A stretch of DNA of 36,291 nucleotides from a bacterium (lineage in GTDB: Bacteria > T1Sed10-126). The position numbers and the translations under genes were made by a program. Location: positions 1-36,291 of the forward strand of contig PWOD01000238.1 in assembly GCA_003557545.1 (NCBI GenBank). The letters run 5' to 3'. The notes under the pieces were generated by a model. The model was not told where the DNA came from. It saw only the letters and a list, made by a program, of their open reading frames with translations, and made no database searches. Of this stretch, positions 18,819 to 27,911 are shown piece after piece; position 1 is the first letter of the stretch, and every line of letters begins with the position of its first letter.

Positions 18819-19136
18819 ATGCCGGTTACACCGATTGATCTTCAGGTGCTTTTCATGCAGGAGGGCCGGGCAGCTCGAGAGCTGGACCGAAGCAAGAAAT
18901 TTTCTCAGGAGATGGGTTCATTTAAAGCCTTATTGCGGGCACATCAGGCCCAGGACGAACAGGTCAAAAAAATCGAAACAACCGAACTTACAACTGTCGA
19001 CGGAGAAAAAGGAGGAGGCAACAACAGCTATTACAACCACAGGAAAAATCAGGATCCCAACCAACCCGAATCCAAAAAGCCGACGCCCGATGCAAAGGAC
19101 CCTGACCGCGGGCGCAGAATCGATCTAAAAATCTAA
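18819..19136 (+). CDS. Small uncharacterised protein (105 aa), charged/low-complexity C-terminal half
   Basis: RBS GGAGGGTGGAGG before ATG at 18819; MPVTPIDLQVLFMQEGRAARELDRSKKFSQEMGSFKALLRAHQ...DRGRRIDLKI. Confidence 0.65.
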   Translation: MPVTPIDLQVLFMQEGRAARELDRSKKFSQEMGSFKALLRAHQAQDEQVKKIETTELTTVDGEKGGGNNSYYNHRKNQDPNQPESKKPTPDAKDPDRGRRIDLKI

Positions 19137-19141
19137 CCCGG

Positions 19142-20551
19142 TCAAACCTGCAAAAGTTGAAGCTGCTGCTCCCAGCACTGTTGCCAACCTTTAACCAGAG
19201 GGATTTCTGGACTTTCGCTGACCCTTAGATGAAGGTTATCCCAGGGATTTCCTATAAGAAATCGAGAAAAATTATCAGAAAAGATCAGGGAGCCCCGGGC
19301 TGTGACCATAGGCGAACTATTGACAACCAGCGGAAAGGGTAAAATGGCCCGGGCCAGTTCAGGAAGATAGGACATCTTAGCCAGATCACCGGCAAAAATC
19401 AACTTGAGATTGGAGGCCGGTCCAGCAATTTCACTGAGCGCCTGTTTAACCTGAAAAAGTAAACTGATTATAAGACCCTGGCAGAACTCACGAGAGGAAC
19501 TAATTTCAGTAAAATTCGATAGAATAGCCGGAGCCGAGTCAGGAAAAGCAACCCCACCACCATAAAAAGCCGGAGTCCACAGGGGTGGTTCCTCCGGCCA
19601 GGGAGGACTGACCCACTGGTTAAAGGACTGCCGGTTCATACCGAACACCCTGATAAGCCAGTTTACAGTGCTGCCCACGGCAGGTAAAAACCCTTCCACG
19701 CGAGGCCGTCGGGTCAATGTAGACTCCGATCGAATCTGATTATAGCCGGCTGCTGTAAAATCTGGCGAACAACGGCCACTGATCAAGCCATCGGTTCCCA
19801 ACCGCACCATAACCCGATCCCGTGGTGAGGGCTGACAACCCAGAGTGAAAGCCTCTTCCCGGGCAGTAAAACTGACAATAGTCCCATGCTTCCAGAGTTT
19901 TTCTGCCTTAACCGGCTGAGGTAACTGTTTACCAACTTCCGGCAGAATATTTTCCGGCAGGGCAAATCGCTGAAGAATATCCTGATCCCAGGCCGCCTTA
20001 TCAGGATTATAAAGGGCAGTCCGACAGGCAGTTGTTTGATCTGTCCAGAAGAGTTTGCCATCGGTAAGGTTCCAGAGTAACCAGGTCCCGAAGTTACCAT
20101 AACAGAGGTTACCCTGCGCGGCCTTACGTCCGATCTGTGGTTGCTTAAGAAAATGATACAGATTAACCAGCGGTAAACCGGGCTGTATAGTTATACCGGT
20201 CCGCTCAAAAATAAATTGTTGATGCTGGACAAGCCGCCGATACCCAGGTCGAGACCGTTGATCTCGCCAGTCTATAATAGGAGTTAAAGGTTTCCCGGTC
20301 TGACGCTCCCAGAGAATAAAACTACGAGGATCAACCGCTAGAGCTGCCTCCCATTTTTTTCTAAAGCTAAATCGATCAGGTACTGTTTTCAATCTTTTAA
20401 GCGAACGTTCAGGAGAAAAATATAACTCCCCCTTCTCCCGAACAACCGGCAGATGGACGGCCTCAATAGCTTTTTGGCGCCCCAGCTTTGAGAGCCAGAT
20501 GATTTTTATTAAACGTGGTCCAAGTTCTATGCCAAGTCTTGGTAAAGACAT
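19142..20551 (-). CDS. FGGY-family carbohydrate kinase homologue, divergent at catalytic motifs
   Basis: LGIELG near the N-terminus, W(E)RQTGKPLTPIIDWRDQRS, GNFGTWLLWNLTDGKLFWTDQTTACRTALYNPDKAAWDQDIL, GTDGLISG; CTGGAG RBS before the ATG. Confidence 0.8.
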   Translation of the reverse strand: MSLPRLGIELGPRLIKIIWLSKLGRQKAIEAVHLPVVREKGELYFSPERSLKRLKTVPDRFSFRKKWEAALAVDPRSFILWERQTGKPLTPIIDWRDQRSRPGYRRLVQHQQFIFERTGITIQPGLPLVNLYHFLKQPQIGRKAAQGNLCYGNFGTWLLWNLTDGKLFWTDQTTACRTALYNPDKAAWDQDILQRFALPENILPEVGKQLPQPVKAEKLWKHGTIVSFTAREEAFTLGCQPSPRDRVMVRLGTDGLISGRCSPDFTAAGYNQIRSESTLTRRPRVEGFLPAVGSTVNWLIRVFGMNRQSFNQWVSPPWPEEPPLWTPAFYGGGVAFPDSAPAILSNFTEISSSREFCQGLIISLLFQVKQALSEIAGPASNLKLIFAGDLAKMSYLPELARAILPFPLVVNSSPMVTARGSLIFSDNFSRFLIGNPWDNLHLRVSESPEIPLVKGWQQCWEQQLQLLQV

Positions 20552-20581
20552 TTGATCAACTCCAGAATATTTTAAAAAAGT

Positions 20582-21238
20582 TCATTCAAACCAGGTTGCA
20601 AGTTGTTCCGGGGTTTGCTGCAACAACTCCGGGGTTTTCAGCAACCTGACACCCTGCTTCTGCCAGCTATCAAGCAGCTGCTGACCGGTTTTCGAATCGA
20701 TCGCCCGGGTCGCATCAGACAGCAAAATTATGCGATAATCTTTTTCCAGAAAACCTTCAACAGCATATTTGACACAAACATCCAATGTTACTCCAAATAA
20801 TATTATATGTACAGGCTGGAGAAGAGAAAATACTGTTGAGGCGTTCGGATTAGAAAACAGATCAAACTGTTGTTTTCTGAGATAAACCTCCCCCTCATGA
20901 TCTTGTAGTTGCTGTTCCAAAAGATCCACCGGGATTTGTTTTGAGGGGATCCAGAGGGGGTTCCCAGGAGTAGTTTGCGGAATCTTCTGGGCACCCCAGC
21001 TGCCGGCCAAACAGTGCTTTGGATAGGTTTCTGAAAAATCAGGTGAGGCAGAGAGCTCTGCGTCAGACGGCTGATGATAGTCAACCGAGCCAGCAACCTG
21101 CAAAGAAAACTGTTTGGCATAATCTATAATGGCTGTGAAGTTCAGGATTAGATCTTCGGCTCCGTCAACATAAAGAGCCCCTTCAGGTCGGATAAAATCA
21201 TTCTGTGTATCAACATCCCAGAGAATAAGCTGATTCAT
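20582..21238 (-). CDS. Isochorismatase/nicotinamidase-family hydrolase
   Basis: Asp in LILWDVDTQNDF, Lys in VYLRKQQFDLF, Cys in GVTLDVCVKYAVEGF; CAGGAGTT RBS favours the ATG at 21238. Confidence 0.88.
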   Translation of the reverse strand: MNQLILWDVDTQNDFIRPEGALYVDGAEDLILNFTAIIDYAKQFSLQVAGSVDYHQPSDAELSASPDFSETYPKHCLAGSWGAQKIPQTTPGNPLWIPSKQIPVDLLEQQLQDHEGEVYLRKQQFDLFSNPNASTVFSLLQPVHIILFGVTLDVCVKYAVEGFLEKDYRIILLSDATRAIDSKTGQQLLDSWQKQGVRLLKTPELLQQTPEQLATWFE

Positions 21239-21365
21239 TCCGTACAACTCCTGAATAACTGAAATATGAGACAAAAAAACTATGAATAATCGATCAACAA
21301 TTAAAGAGATTTCAAACTATACAGATAGTTTTTCAAAAAAATCAGCCTGTAAAGGGTTAAAGAAC

Positions 21366-21394
21366 TCGACAAATCAACCGTTCCTAACTATCAT
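21366..21394 (+). promoter_or_regulatory. Possible promoter of tRNA-Ser(GCU) (TCGACA-17 bp-TATCAT)
   Basis: Hexamers at 21366-21371 and 21389-21394, 17-bp spacing, 24 nt upstream of the tRNA. Confidence 0.4.
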
Positions 21395-21418
21395 ATATTA
21401 AAGTCAAATATCAAAGCT

Positions 21419-21509
21419 GGAGGGGTGGCCGAGTCCGGTTTAAGGCACTCCCCTGCTAAGGGAGCATACCCTTAACAGGGTATCGTGGGTTCAAATCCCA
21501 CCCCCTCCG
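21419..21509 (+). tRNA. tRNA-Ser(GCU)
   Basis: ggagggg...cccctcc acceptor, anticodon loop ctccc-ctGCTaa-gggag, long variable arm, discriminator G; no encoded CCA. Confidence 0.95.
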
Positions 21510-21606
21510 CTTCCAATCTGAAGGACTAACCTCGTTCAGTAAAATGATACAATAAACGGTCTGGATTTAAAGAGCAATCCGAACCACGAGGTTTGTCAGT
21601 TAAAAA

Positions 21607-21697
<91 letters not shown>

Positions 21698-21771
21698 TTA
21701 GTTTAACAGTTATGGTAGAACCGATACCGGGAAGTTTTTACCAATGGGAAAACTAATTTTTTATTGAAAGC

Positions 21772-22233
21772 TTGAAAATATTGATGGAAAATCAAAACTG
21801 CCAGACGACAGAAAATGTGGAAGAAACTATAAAACTGGCAGAAGAACTGGCCCGATATCTAAAACAGTTCGACATTATCTTTCTGCAGGGTGAGCTTGGA
21901 AGCGGGAAAACAACCTTCGTCAAAGGACTGGTGGCGGGGTTGGGTGGCGATCCCGTTCAGGTGACCAGTCCCAGCTATACTTTGATAAACCGCTACGATG
22001 ATACCGACCCCATAGTTATCCATGCCGATCTGTACCGCCTTAACTCAATAGATGACCAGGAAACCGTCGGTTTAGAGGATTATTTTTTCCGGGGGTTGGT
22101 AGTGGTTGAATGGGCGGAAAAATGGGAACTGGGATGGGCGGGAAATTCATTACAGATAAAGCTTGAACATATGGGGAGAAACCAGCGAAAAATAACAATC
22201 AAGGAGAATAGATCCGATGATCTTAACGGTTGA
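21772..22233 (+). CDS. tsaE: tRNA threonylcarbamoyladenosine biosynthesis ATPase TsaE
   Basis: LQGELGSGKTTFVKGLVAGLG...VTSPSYTLINRYDD...HADLYRL...VVVEWAEKW. Start TTG 21772 or ATG 21784. Confidence 0.95.
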   Translation: MKILMENQNCQTTENVEETIKLAEELARYLKQFDIIFLQGELGSGKTTFVKGLVAGLGGDPVQVTSPSYTLINRYDDTDPIVIHADLYRLNSIDDQETVGLEDYFFRGLVVVEWAEKWELGWAGNSLQIKLEHMGRNQRKITIKENRSDDLNG

Positions 22234-22906
22234 GATAGTAGACCGAGGTGGTTCGGTTGGACTGTACAGAGATAAAAAAATCATTGCCCTGGAATATCAT
22301 AATTCTGCCCAACCACACTCGGAAAGATTGTTTCCCCGTATCAAACAACTCTGTGAGAGCAACTCAATAAAACTGCAAGAGATCGAACAGATCGGTGTTT
22401 GCCGCGGTCCAGGGGCTTTTACTGCAATCAGGCTGGGAGTAACGGCAGCGAAGGTGTTGGCAATGGTCTGTAAAGCACACCTTGTAGGCTTCAGCTCATT
22501 AGAACTACTGGCTTATTATGGTGCCGGATTCTCCGGAGAGATTCACAGCGTAATCGGTGCCCGCAGAGGTGAGCTGTATCATCAACAGTTCAGTTGGGAT
22601 AGTACAATCAAGGAGTCAGTAGCTATTACTGAACCACGCCTTGTAAAACCGGAAGTGCTGCGTAAAGAAACGTCAAAATCGACTCCAGTATTATTGATCG
22701 GACGGCCCCGCCAGTGGCAGCCCAACGCGGCTGACTGGCCGAACAACGTTGAGTTCTATCCAACAATAATCAGTCAGAATTTAGCACCGCCACTGTTAGC
22801 TCTAACTGTAAAGAGAGCGGTTGAAAAGCAGTTTGACGAAACCGACCTGATGGCTCCCTGTTACGTACGGGGTAGTGACAGTAAAAAGACCGGTGAGAAT
22901 AAATGA
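22217..22906 (+). CDS. tsaB: tRNA threonylcarbamoyladenosine biosynthesis protein TsaB
   Basis: HSERLFPRIKQLCE...IGVCRGPGAFTAIRLGVTAAKVLA...ARRGELY; overlaps tsaE. Confidence 0.92.
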   Translation: MILTVEIVDRGGSVGLYRDKKIIALEYHNSAQPHSERLFPRIKQLCESNSIKLQEIEQIGVCRGPGAFTAIRLGVTAAKVLAMVCKAHLVGFSSLELLAYYGAGFSGEIHSVIGARRGELYHQQFSWDSTIKESVAITEPRLVKPEVLRKETSKSTPVLLIGRPRQWQPNAADWPNNVEFYPTIISQNLAPPLLALTVKRAVEKQFDETDLMAPCYVRGSDSKKTGENK

Positions 22907-23394
22907 TAATAAGATTGGCAGGATTGAACGATTTGCCGTCAATTGCCAAGATTGAGCGGACCTGCTTTACGCTTCCCTTCACTGAAGAAAATCTTTATCA
23001 ACAACTTACTGGATCAAGACAGAGTCGCCTCTATCTGGCCGAATCCGAGGGTGAAATCATCGGCCACCTGGGCTGCTGGCTACAGGCCGATGAAGTAAAG
23101 ATAACAACCCTGGCAGTGCGGCCTGATCGACGGCGCCAGGGAATCGCCAGCGCACTACTAAGCCAGCTTATAAAACTCCAAAGAGGACTAAGAAATTATA
23201 TCTCTTTAGAGGTCAGATTAAGTAACATTCCGGCACAGAATTTTTATAAGAAAATCGGATTTAAACTATCCGGTAAAAAACTCAGCTATTACCGTGATAA
23301 CAATGAGACTGCCTTAATAATGTGTTACAGACTATCCGACTCTGCGGAGGTTCAGAGCAGTGTCTCCCAAACTACGGTTAAAGAAACAGCTTAA
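22903..23394 (+). CDS. rimI: GNAT acetyltransferase, RimI (ribosomal protein S18-alanine N-acetyltransferase)-like
   Basis: IIRLAGLNDLPSIAKIERTCF...ITTLAVRPDRRRQGIASALL...LEVRLSNIPAQNFYKKIGFKLSGKKLSYY; adjacent to tsaE/tsaB. Confidence 0.9.
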   Translation: MIIRLAGLNDLPSIAKIERTCFTLPFTEENLYQQLTGSRQSRLYLAESEGEIIGHLGCWLQADEVKITTLAVRPDRRRQGIASALLSQLIKLQRGLRNYISLEVRLSNIPAQNFYKKIGFKLSGKKLSYYRDNNETALIMCYRLSDSAEVQSSVSQTTVKETA

Positions 23395-25174
23395 AAATTT
23401 ACCTCCTGAACCGGGGGTATATATTTTTAAAGGAGCAGGTGGAGAAGCACTTTATGTGGGAAAAGCTACCCGACTTTCCGACCGCGTCCCACAACATTTC
23501 AGAGAGGCCAGAACCAACTCTCGAAAAAAGGCTCTGATCAATGCAACATGGGAAATTCAAACAATTATTTTCGACAATGAAAAAGCAGCAGTACGGGCTG
23601 AATACGACCTTATCAAACAGCTAAAACCCCAGTTCAACATCGTGCATTGCGACGACAAATCCTACCCTTTCATCAGAATAACGACCGAGGAAAACTATCC
23701 ACGGGTACTGGTAACCCGGGAACGTCATACGGCCGACAGTGACTATTTTGGCCCGTACACAGACGTAAGTAATATGCGCCGGACGTTGAAGGCTATACGG
23801 GACATCTTTCCTTACCGATCCTGTAACTTAGAAATACCTGTGGGCGGCGATCCTGACAGGTACCGACCCTGTCTTGATTATTCAATAAAACAGTGTGAAG
23901 CACCCTGTGTGGGTTTTCAAACGATCGAGGAATATGGAAAAATGATTGAACAGATTAGCAAATTTTTGCGCGGCAGATACCAGCCGGTCAAGAACTATCT
24001 CGAACAGCAGATGCAGCAGTTCTCGGACGAAAAAAAGTTTGAAGCGGCAGCGGTTTACCGAGATCGACTCCACGCACTCAAAAAGATGATCGATAAATCT
24101 CCCCTGATCAGTTCGACCCGGGACGCAGATTTTCTGGCTATTGGAACAAACGAAACAGCCGGGATTATCGTCATCTTAAAAGTTCGGGACAACAGACTGG
24201 TAAACCGAATCGAATTTCCGCTGACATTTGTTGGAGACAGTCCCGAGCAGGCGCTGCGAGATTTCATCGCTACCTACTACCCGGTGGCTACCGAGGTCCC
24301 ACCGCTGTTGCTGTTGCCCCGGGAAATACCTGACCGTCAATTACTTGCCGAAACCCTTTCAGAACTCAGCAACCAGACAATCAGCATTAAAATTCCACGG
24401 CGCGGAGAAAAACTAAAACTAATTCGCTCGGCTAGCCGTACAGCAAAACTGGCCGCCACCAATGAAGCACTTTCACAACGTCGTAAAGAGGGTGACCTAT
24501 TACTGGCTGTTAAAGATCTCCTGGAGCTCCCGGTTCTACCAACAGTGGTTGAAGGGTTTGATATCAGCACTTTCCAGGGGAAACAGACTGTGGCAAGCAT
24601 GGTTAGATTTATCAGCGGAACAGCGGAAAAAAGGGGTTACCGACGATTTAGAATTTCCAAGCCTGCCGCACAGGACGATTTTGCTGCGCTCCAGGAGGTT
24701 GTCCGGCGACGCTACAAAAGAATTATCGATGAACAGGGACAGCTTCCGGACCTGGTGTTTGTCGACGGCGGTGCCGGACAGTTAAGTTCCGTGAAACAGG
24801 TCTTGAAGGAGTTTCAACTGGCCATTCCGGTTATCTCGCTGGCCAAACGGGAGGAGATCTTATATGTCAACGATCCCCATAAAACTTATAATCTGCCCGA
24901 AGATTCTAAAGTGCTCCAGTTATTCCAGAGAATTCGAGACGAAGCTCACCGCTTTGCGATAAACTATCACCGGGACCGCCGCAGAATGGGGATTAGTTCG
25001 AACCTGCGGGAAATAAAAGGAATCGGAGAAAAACGGCTGAAATCACTAATAAAAAGATTCGGAAGTCCAACAAAAGTTAGGGAGGCCCCGATTGAAGAGC
25101 TGCAGTCAGTCCCCGGAATAACTGCTGATATTGCAAAAAAAATTAAACAGCAGGAAGTGGAAGGCATAACTTGA
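23360..25174 (+). CDS. uvrC: Excinuclease ABC subunit C
   Basis: LPPEPGVYIFKGAGGEALYVGKATRLSDRVPQHF (GIY-YIG), YRPCLDYSIKQCEAPCVG, UvrB-binding motif, FDISTFQGKQTVASMV, DLVFVDGGAGQLSSV, C-terminal HhH; GTG start overlapping rimI. Confidence 0.96.
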   Translation: MSPKLRLKKQLKNLPPEPGVYIFKGAGGEALYVGKATRLSDRVPQHFREARTNSRKKALINATWEIQTIIFDNEKAAVRAEYDLIKQLKPQFNIVHCDDKSYPFIRITTEENYPRVLVTRERHTADSDYFGPYTDVSNMRRTLKAIRDIFPYRSCNLEIPVGGDPDRYRPCLDYSIKQCEAPCVGFQTIEEYGKMIEQISKFLRGRYQPVKNYLEQQMQQFSDEKKFEAAAVYRDRLHALKKMIDKSPLISSTRDADFLAIGTNETAGIIVILKVRDNRLVNRIEFPLTFVGDSPEQALRDFIATYYPVATEVPPLLLLPREIPDRQLLAETLSELSNQTISIKIPRRGEKLKLIRSASRTAKLAATNEALSQRRKEGDLLLAVKDLLELPVLPTVVEGFDISTFQGKQTVASMVRFISGTAEKRGYRRFRISKPAAQDDFAALQEVVRRRYKRIIDEQGQLPDLVFVDGGAGQLSSVKQVLKEFQLAIPVISLAKREEILYVNDPHKTYNLPEDSKVLQLFQRIRDEAHRFAINYHRDRRRMGISSNLREIKGIGEKRLKSLIKRFGSPTKVREAPIEELQSVPGITADIAKKIKQQEVEGIT

Positions 25175-25349
25175 TTTCCCGGGTCATAATAATCTCATCG
25201 GAATTTTCCAATCAGGTTCAGAAAAGAAATAATCACTTCGCCCGCTATTACCGGCCGGTCAACCTGTATAATTCCATAACCACTGATTAAATTTAACTCA
25301 AACCTTCACCCCCGTCAGTGATAACTCTAAATTCATGGCAAAACAGTGT

Positions 25350-25369
25350 ACTATTCCAAAATGAATAGT
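25350..25369 (+). terminator. Weak hairpin (ACTATTC-CAAAAT-GAATAGT) with downstream A/T tract, possible terminator
   Basis: 7-bp perfect arms and 6-nt loop followed by CAAAATATTTTTAATTC; low GC. Confidence 0.3.
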
Positions 25370-25442
25370 CAAAATATTTTTAATTCACGAAAACAGCAGT
25401 TGATTTGTAAGAATAGTTTAGTAATGGATGGACAGGCAGAAG

Positions 25443-25513
25443 CTGGGCCGCCAGGATTCGAACCTGGAGTCACGGGACCAAAACCCGTTGCCTTACCATT
25501 TGGCTACGGCCCA
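25443..25513 (-). tRNA. tRNA-Gln(UUG)
   Basis: Reverse strand tgggccg...cggccca acceptor, anticodon loop acggg-ttTTGgt-cccgt, T-loop gttcgaatc; no encoded CCA. Confidence 0.95.
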
Positions 25514-25530
25514 AACGTTGAATGATAAAT

Positions 25531-25559
25531 ATTATAGTGTGTTTCTACAATTCTGTCAA
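25531..25559 (-). promoter_or_regulatory. Perfect-consensus sigma-70 promoter for tRNA-Gln (TTGACA-17 bp-TATAAT)
   Basis: Minus-strand TTGACA at 25559-25554, TATAAT at 25536-25531, 17-bp spacing, 17 bp between the -10 box and the tRNA. Confidence 0.85.
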
Positions 25560-25613
25560 AACAGCTGTGAGTTAATTGATCAATTTTCTGCAAAATCATA
25601 GAAAACTGCTTAT

Positions 25614-25642
25614 TTGACATTACCCTGTCGGAATAGTATTAT
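25614..25642 (+). promoter_or_regulatory. Sigma-70 promoter (TTGACA-17 bp-TATTAT) for the M23 peptidase/bactofilin operon
   Basis: TTGACA 25614-25619, TATTAT 25637-25642; divergent from the tRNA-Gln promoter. Confidence 0.75.
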
Positions 25643-25748
25643 TTAACTGTCATCATGGAATCTGGGCGCGGGAGTCAAAGATATAATTCGAAATTAGCCA
25701 GCACAGAGATTAAAATCAGGGCAATTCATAGCCGGCCATAAGAGATCT

Positions 25749-26720
25749 TTGGCGAACCAAACCAAACAGAAACAAGCACTTATTCTATTTATCAACCGGG
25801 TGACTGCCATGGCTTCCTTGAAAGAGTCCTTTACTTTTATGTTGGTTCCTCACGGCAGCAGAAAATCCATCTCCATAACTATCCATCTGCTGGGGTTAAT
25901 ATCATTGGTCTGTATGGTCGGAATAATTGGAGTTACAGTTGTTTATTTTGCCGGGCTAGGGATCTTCCGCAGCCCGGAAAGATTGCAGAACGAGCTGGCC
26001 GATTACCAGCAACAGCTTAAACAGCTTGAAGAGGAAAACCAGCGGTTCAGACAGCAGGATCAATATGTAAAAAATTTACAGCAAAACCTCAGTGCGATCC
26101 AGCGTAAACAGCAGACACTCAGCGCCCTGACCGGACTGGATCTTCTAACTGAAGAGATTTCTCCAGAAAAACTGGGGGGCAGCTCCAATCCGGATGAACT
26201 TATCGAAAAACTTAATCTGACCCATGGCCAGCTGGCTAAACTGGATGAACTACAGGAGTTTGTCCTGAGTCGAGCGAAGATTCTGGAAAATACTCCGATG
26301 TTATGGCCAACCGAAGGTTGGATTTCATCCCGCTTTGGATACCGCCAGGATCCCATGGGTGGGCGGGGCCGCTCCTTTCATGGCGGGATAGACATTGCCG
26401 CCTGGACCGGCACACCGGTGCGGGCCACGGCTAACGGTACAGTGCGATTTTCCGGGACCAAAACAGGCTATGGTAAAACCGTGGTGCTAGATCATAAATT
26501 CGGCTTCAAAACTCTCTATGCCCACCTTAATGATCGGCTGGTCAGAAACGGGCAGAAAGTGGACAAAGGCGATATAATTGGCCGTGTAGGTCAGACCGGC
26601 TATGCCACCGGCAGCCATCTGCACTACGAAGTCATGATTAACGACCAGAAGGTTAATCCTAAACCTTATCTTGTTGAACATTACTCGCAATTTAGTAAAC
26701 AACTGGCACTGGAGGATTAA
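25749..26720 (+). CDS. M23-family (LytM) metallopeptidase with N-terminal TM and coiled coil
   Basis: SRFGYRQDPMGGRGRSFHGGIDIAAWTGTPVRATANGTV...GKTVVLDHKFGFKTLYAHL...GSHLHYEVMIN. Start TTG 25749 or ATG 25809. Confidence 0.92.
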   Translation: MANQTKQKQALILFINRVTAMASLKESFTFMLVPHGSRKSISITIHLLGLISLVCMVGIIGVTVVYFAGLGIFRSPERLQNELADYQQQLKQLEEENQRFRQQDQYVKNLQQNLSAIQRKQQTLSALTGLDLLTEEISPEKLGGSSNPDELIEKLNLTHGQLAKLDELQEFVLSRAKILENTPMLWPTEGWISSRFGYRQDPMGGRGRSFHGGIDIAAWTGTPVRATANGTVRFSGTKTGYGKTVVLDHKFGFKTLYAHLNDRLVRNGQKVDKGDIIGRVGQTGYATGSHLHYEVMINDQKVNPKPYLVEHYSQFSKQLALED

Positions 26721-26721
26721 T

Positions 26722-27126
26722 ATGTTAGGAATAGAGTTTAACAGTTCAGATTCGGTAGAAACTGTAATCGGTCCGGAAACCAATTTTGAAGGTGTGTTCG
26801 ACAGTGATGAATCAATTCGGATAGAAGGTCATTTCAAAGGAAAAATCGACTGCCGGAAGACTCTGATAATTGGACCGGGGGGAGAGATTAACGCTGATAT
26901 AATAACCGACACTGCGATTATCGGAGGAAAAGTCGAGGGTAATATCGTGGCTCACAGAAGGATAGAAATCAAAAATTCCGGAGAAATATTTGGTGATCTT
27001 ACAGCTCCCGTTCTGCAGATTGAAAAGGGAGTTGTGCTGGAAGGCAGCTGTACAATCAATACCGGGGGGAAAGAAGCTTCCCAGAAGGTTACCTCTATCA
27101 AGGACAAACTAGGCATCTCAGAATAA
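26722..27126 (+). CDS. Bactofilin-family cytoskeletal protein
   Basis: TVIGPETNFEGVFDSDESIRIEGHFKGKIDCRKTLIIGPGGEINADIITDTAIIGGKVEGNIVAHRRIEIKNSGEIFGDLTAPVLQIEKGVVLEGSC; GGAGG-attaat-ATG start at 26722. Confidence 0.93.
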   Translation: MLGIEFNSSDSVETVIGPETNFEGVFDSDESIRIEGHFKGKIDCRKTLIIGPGGEINADIITDTAIIGGKVEGNIVAHRRIEIKNSGEIFGDLTAPVLQIEKGVVLEGSCTINTGGKEASQKVTSIKDKLGISE

Positions 27127-27266
27127 TCCAACTCACCGGACAGACCAAAGATTTTCTCCACTGATCAATATATTCCCGTATAACCGATAAAACGGTCGAT
27201 ATTAACCGGTTCTTTTTGGTAGAATAAAGGGGTAAAGTAAAATCTCCAGTAAGGAAGTGTTTATCG

Positions 27267-27911
27267 TTGTTCATAACATTTGAAGGGCCCGAGGGTTCAG
27301 GTAAAACAACACATGCACAGCTACTAAAAGAGTTTTTGAAAACAAGAGGATTAGCCGTAGATTTAACCCGTGAACCGGGAGGGACGCCAATCGGTGAAAA
27401 TATTCGAGAAATTTTACTCGACCCCTCTCACAGTCAAATGAACGATAAAACTGAACTTTTACTCTATGAAGCTGCCCGTGCCCAACATGTAGCGGAGCGG
27501 ATAGAACCGGCTCTGGCGGCGGGAAAAATTGTAATCTGTGACCGGTTTGCAGACGCCACAACAGTCTATCAGGGAGTGGCCCGTGGATTAGGTTTGGGAA
27601 TTGTGAAAAAATTAAACAGTTTTGCAACTGGAAAAATCAGCCCTGATCTGACCTTTATTATGGATATTTCAACTGAAGAAGGTTTGAAAAAAGCCCGGGA
27701 CAGTTCCCAGGCCAAATGGAACCAGGAGAGCGGCGACAGAATAGAACAGGAAAACAACAGCTTTCATGAAAAGGTCAGAAAAAACTATCGTAAACTGGCT
27801 GCTGATAACCCAGATCGCTGTTTTTTACTGGAATTAACAAAACCGATCGAAACGATTCAGGCAGAGATCCAGACGATCACACTGCAGGAGTTAAAAAAAA
27901 TTGAAGATTAA
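27267..27911 (+). CDS. tmk: Thymidylate kinase
   Basis: FITFEGPEGSGKTTHAQLL...LTREPGGTPIGE...ICDRFADATTVYQGVARGLG; TTG start. Confidence 0.95.
   Translation: MFITFEGPEGSGKTTHAQLLKEFLKTRGLAVDLTREPGGTPIGENIREILLDPSHSQMNDKTELLLYEAARAQHVAERIEPALAAGKIVICDRFADATTVYQGVARGLGLGIVKKLNSFATGKISPDLTFIMDISTEEGLKKARDSSQAKWNQESGDRIEQENNSFHEKVRKNYRKLAADNPDRCFLLELTKPIETIQAEIQTITLQELKKIED

Noticed and set aside
18835-19128. 97-aa ORF overlapping the 105-aa small protein in another frame
   Set aside because: The 18819 ORF has a strong RBS (GGAGGGTGGAGG) and a more plausible composition; this one has neither.
24337-24785. ORFs inside uvrC in alternative frames (24337-24600 -, 24462-24785 +)
   Set aside because: The uvrC frame is continuous and family-conserved through this region.
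26060-26783. Antisense ORFs opposite the M23 peptidase gene
   Set aside because: No motifs; the coding strand has LytM signatures throughout.
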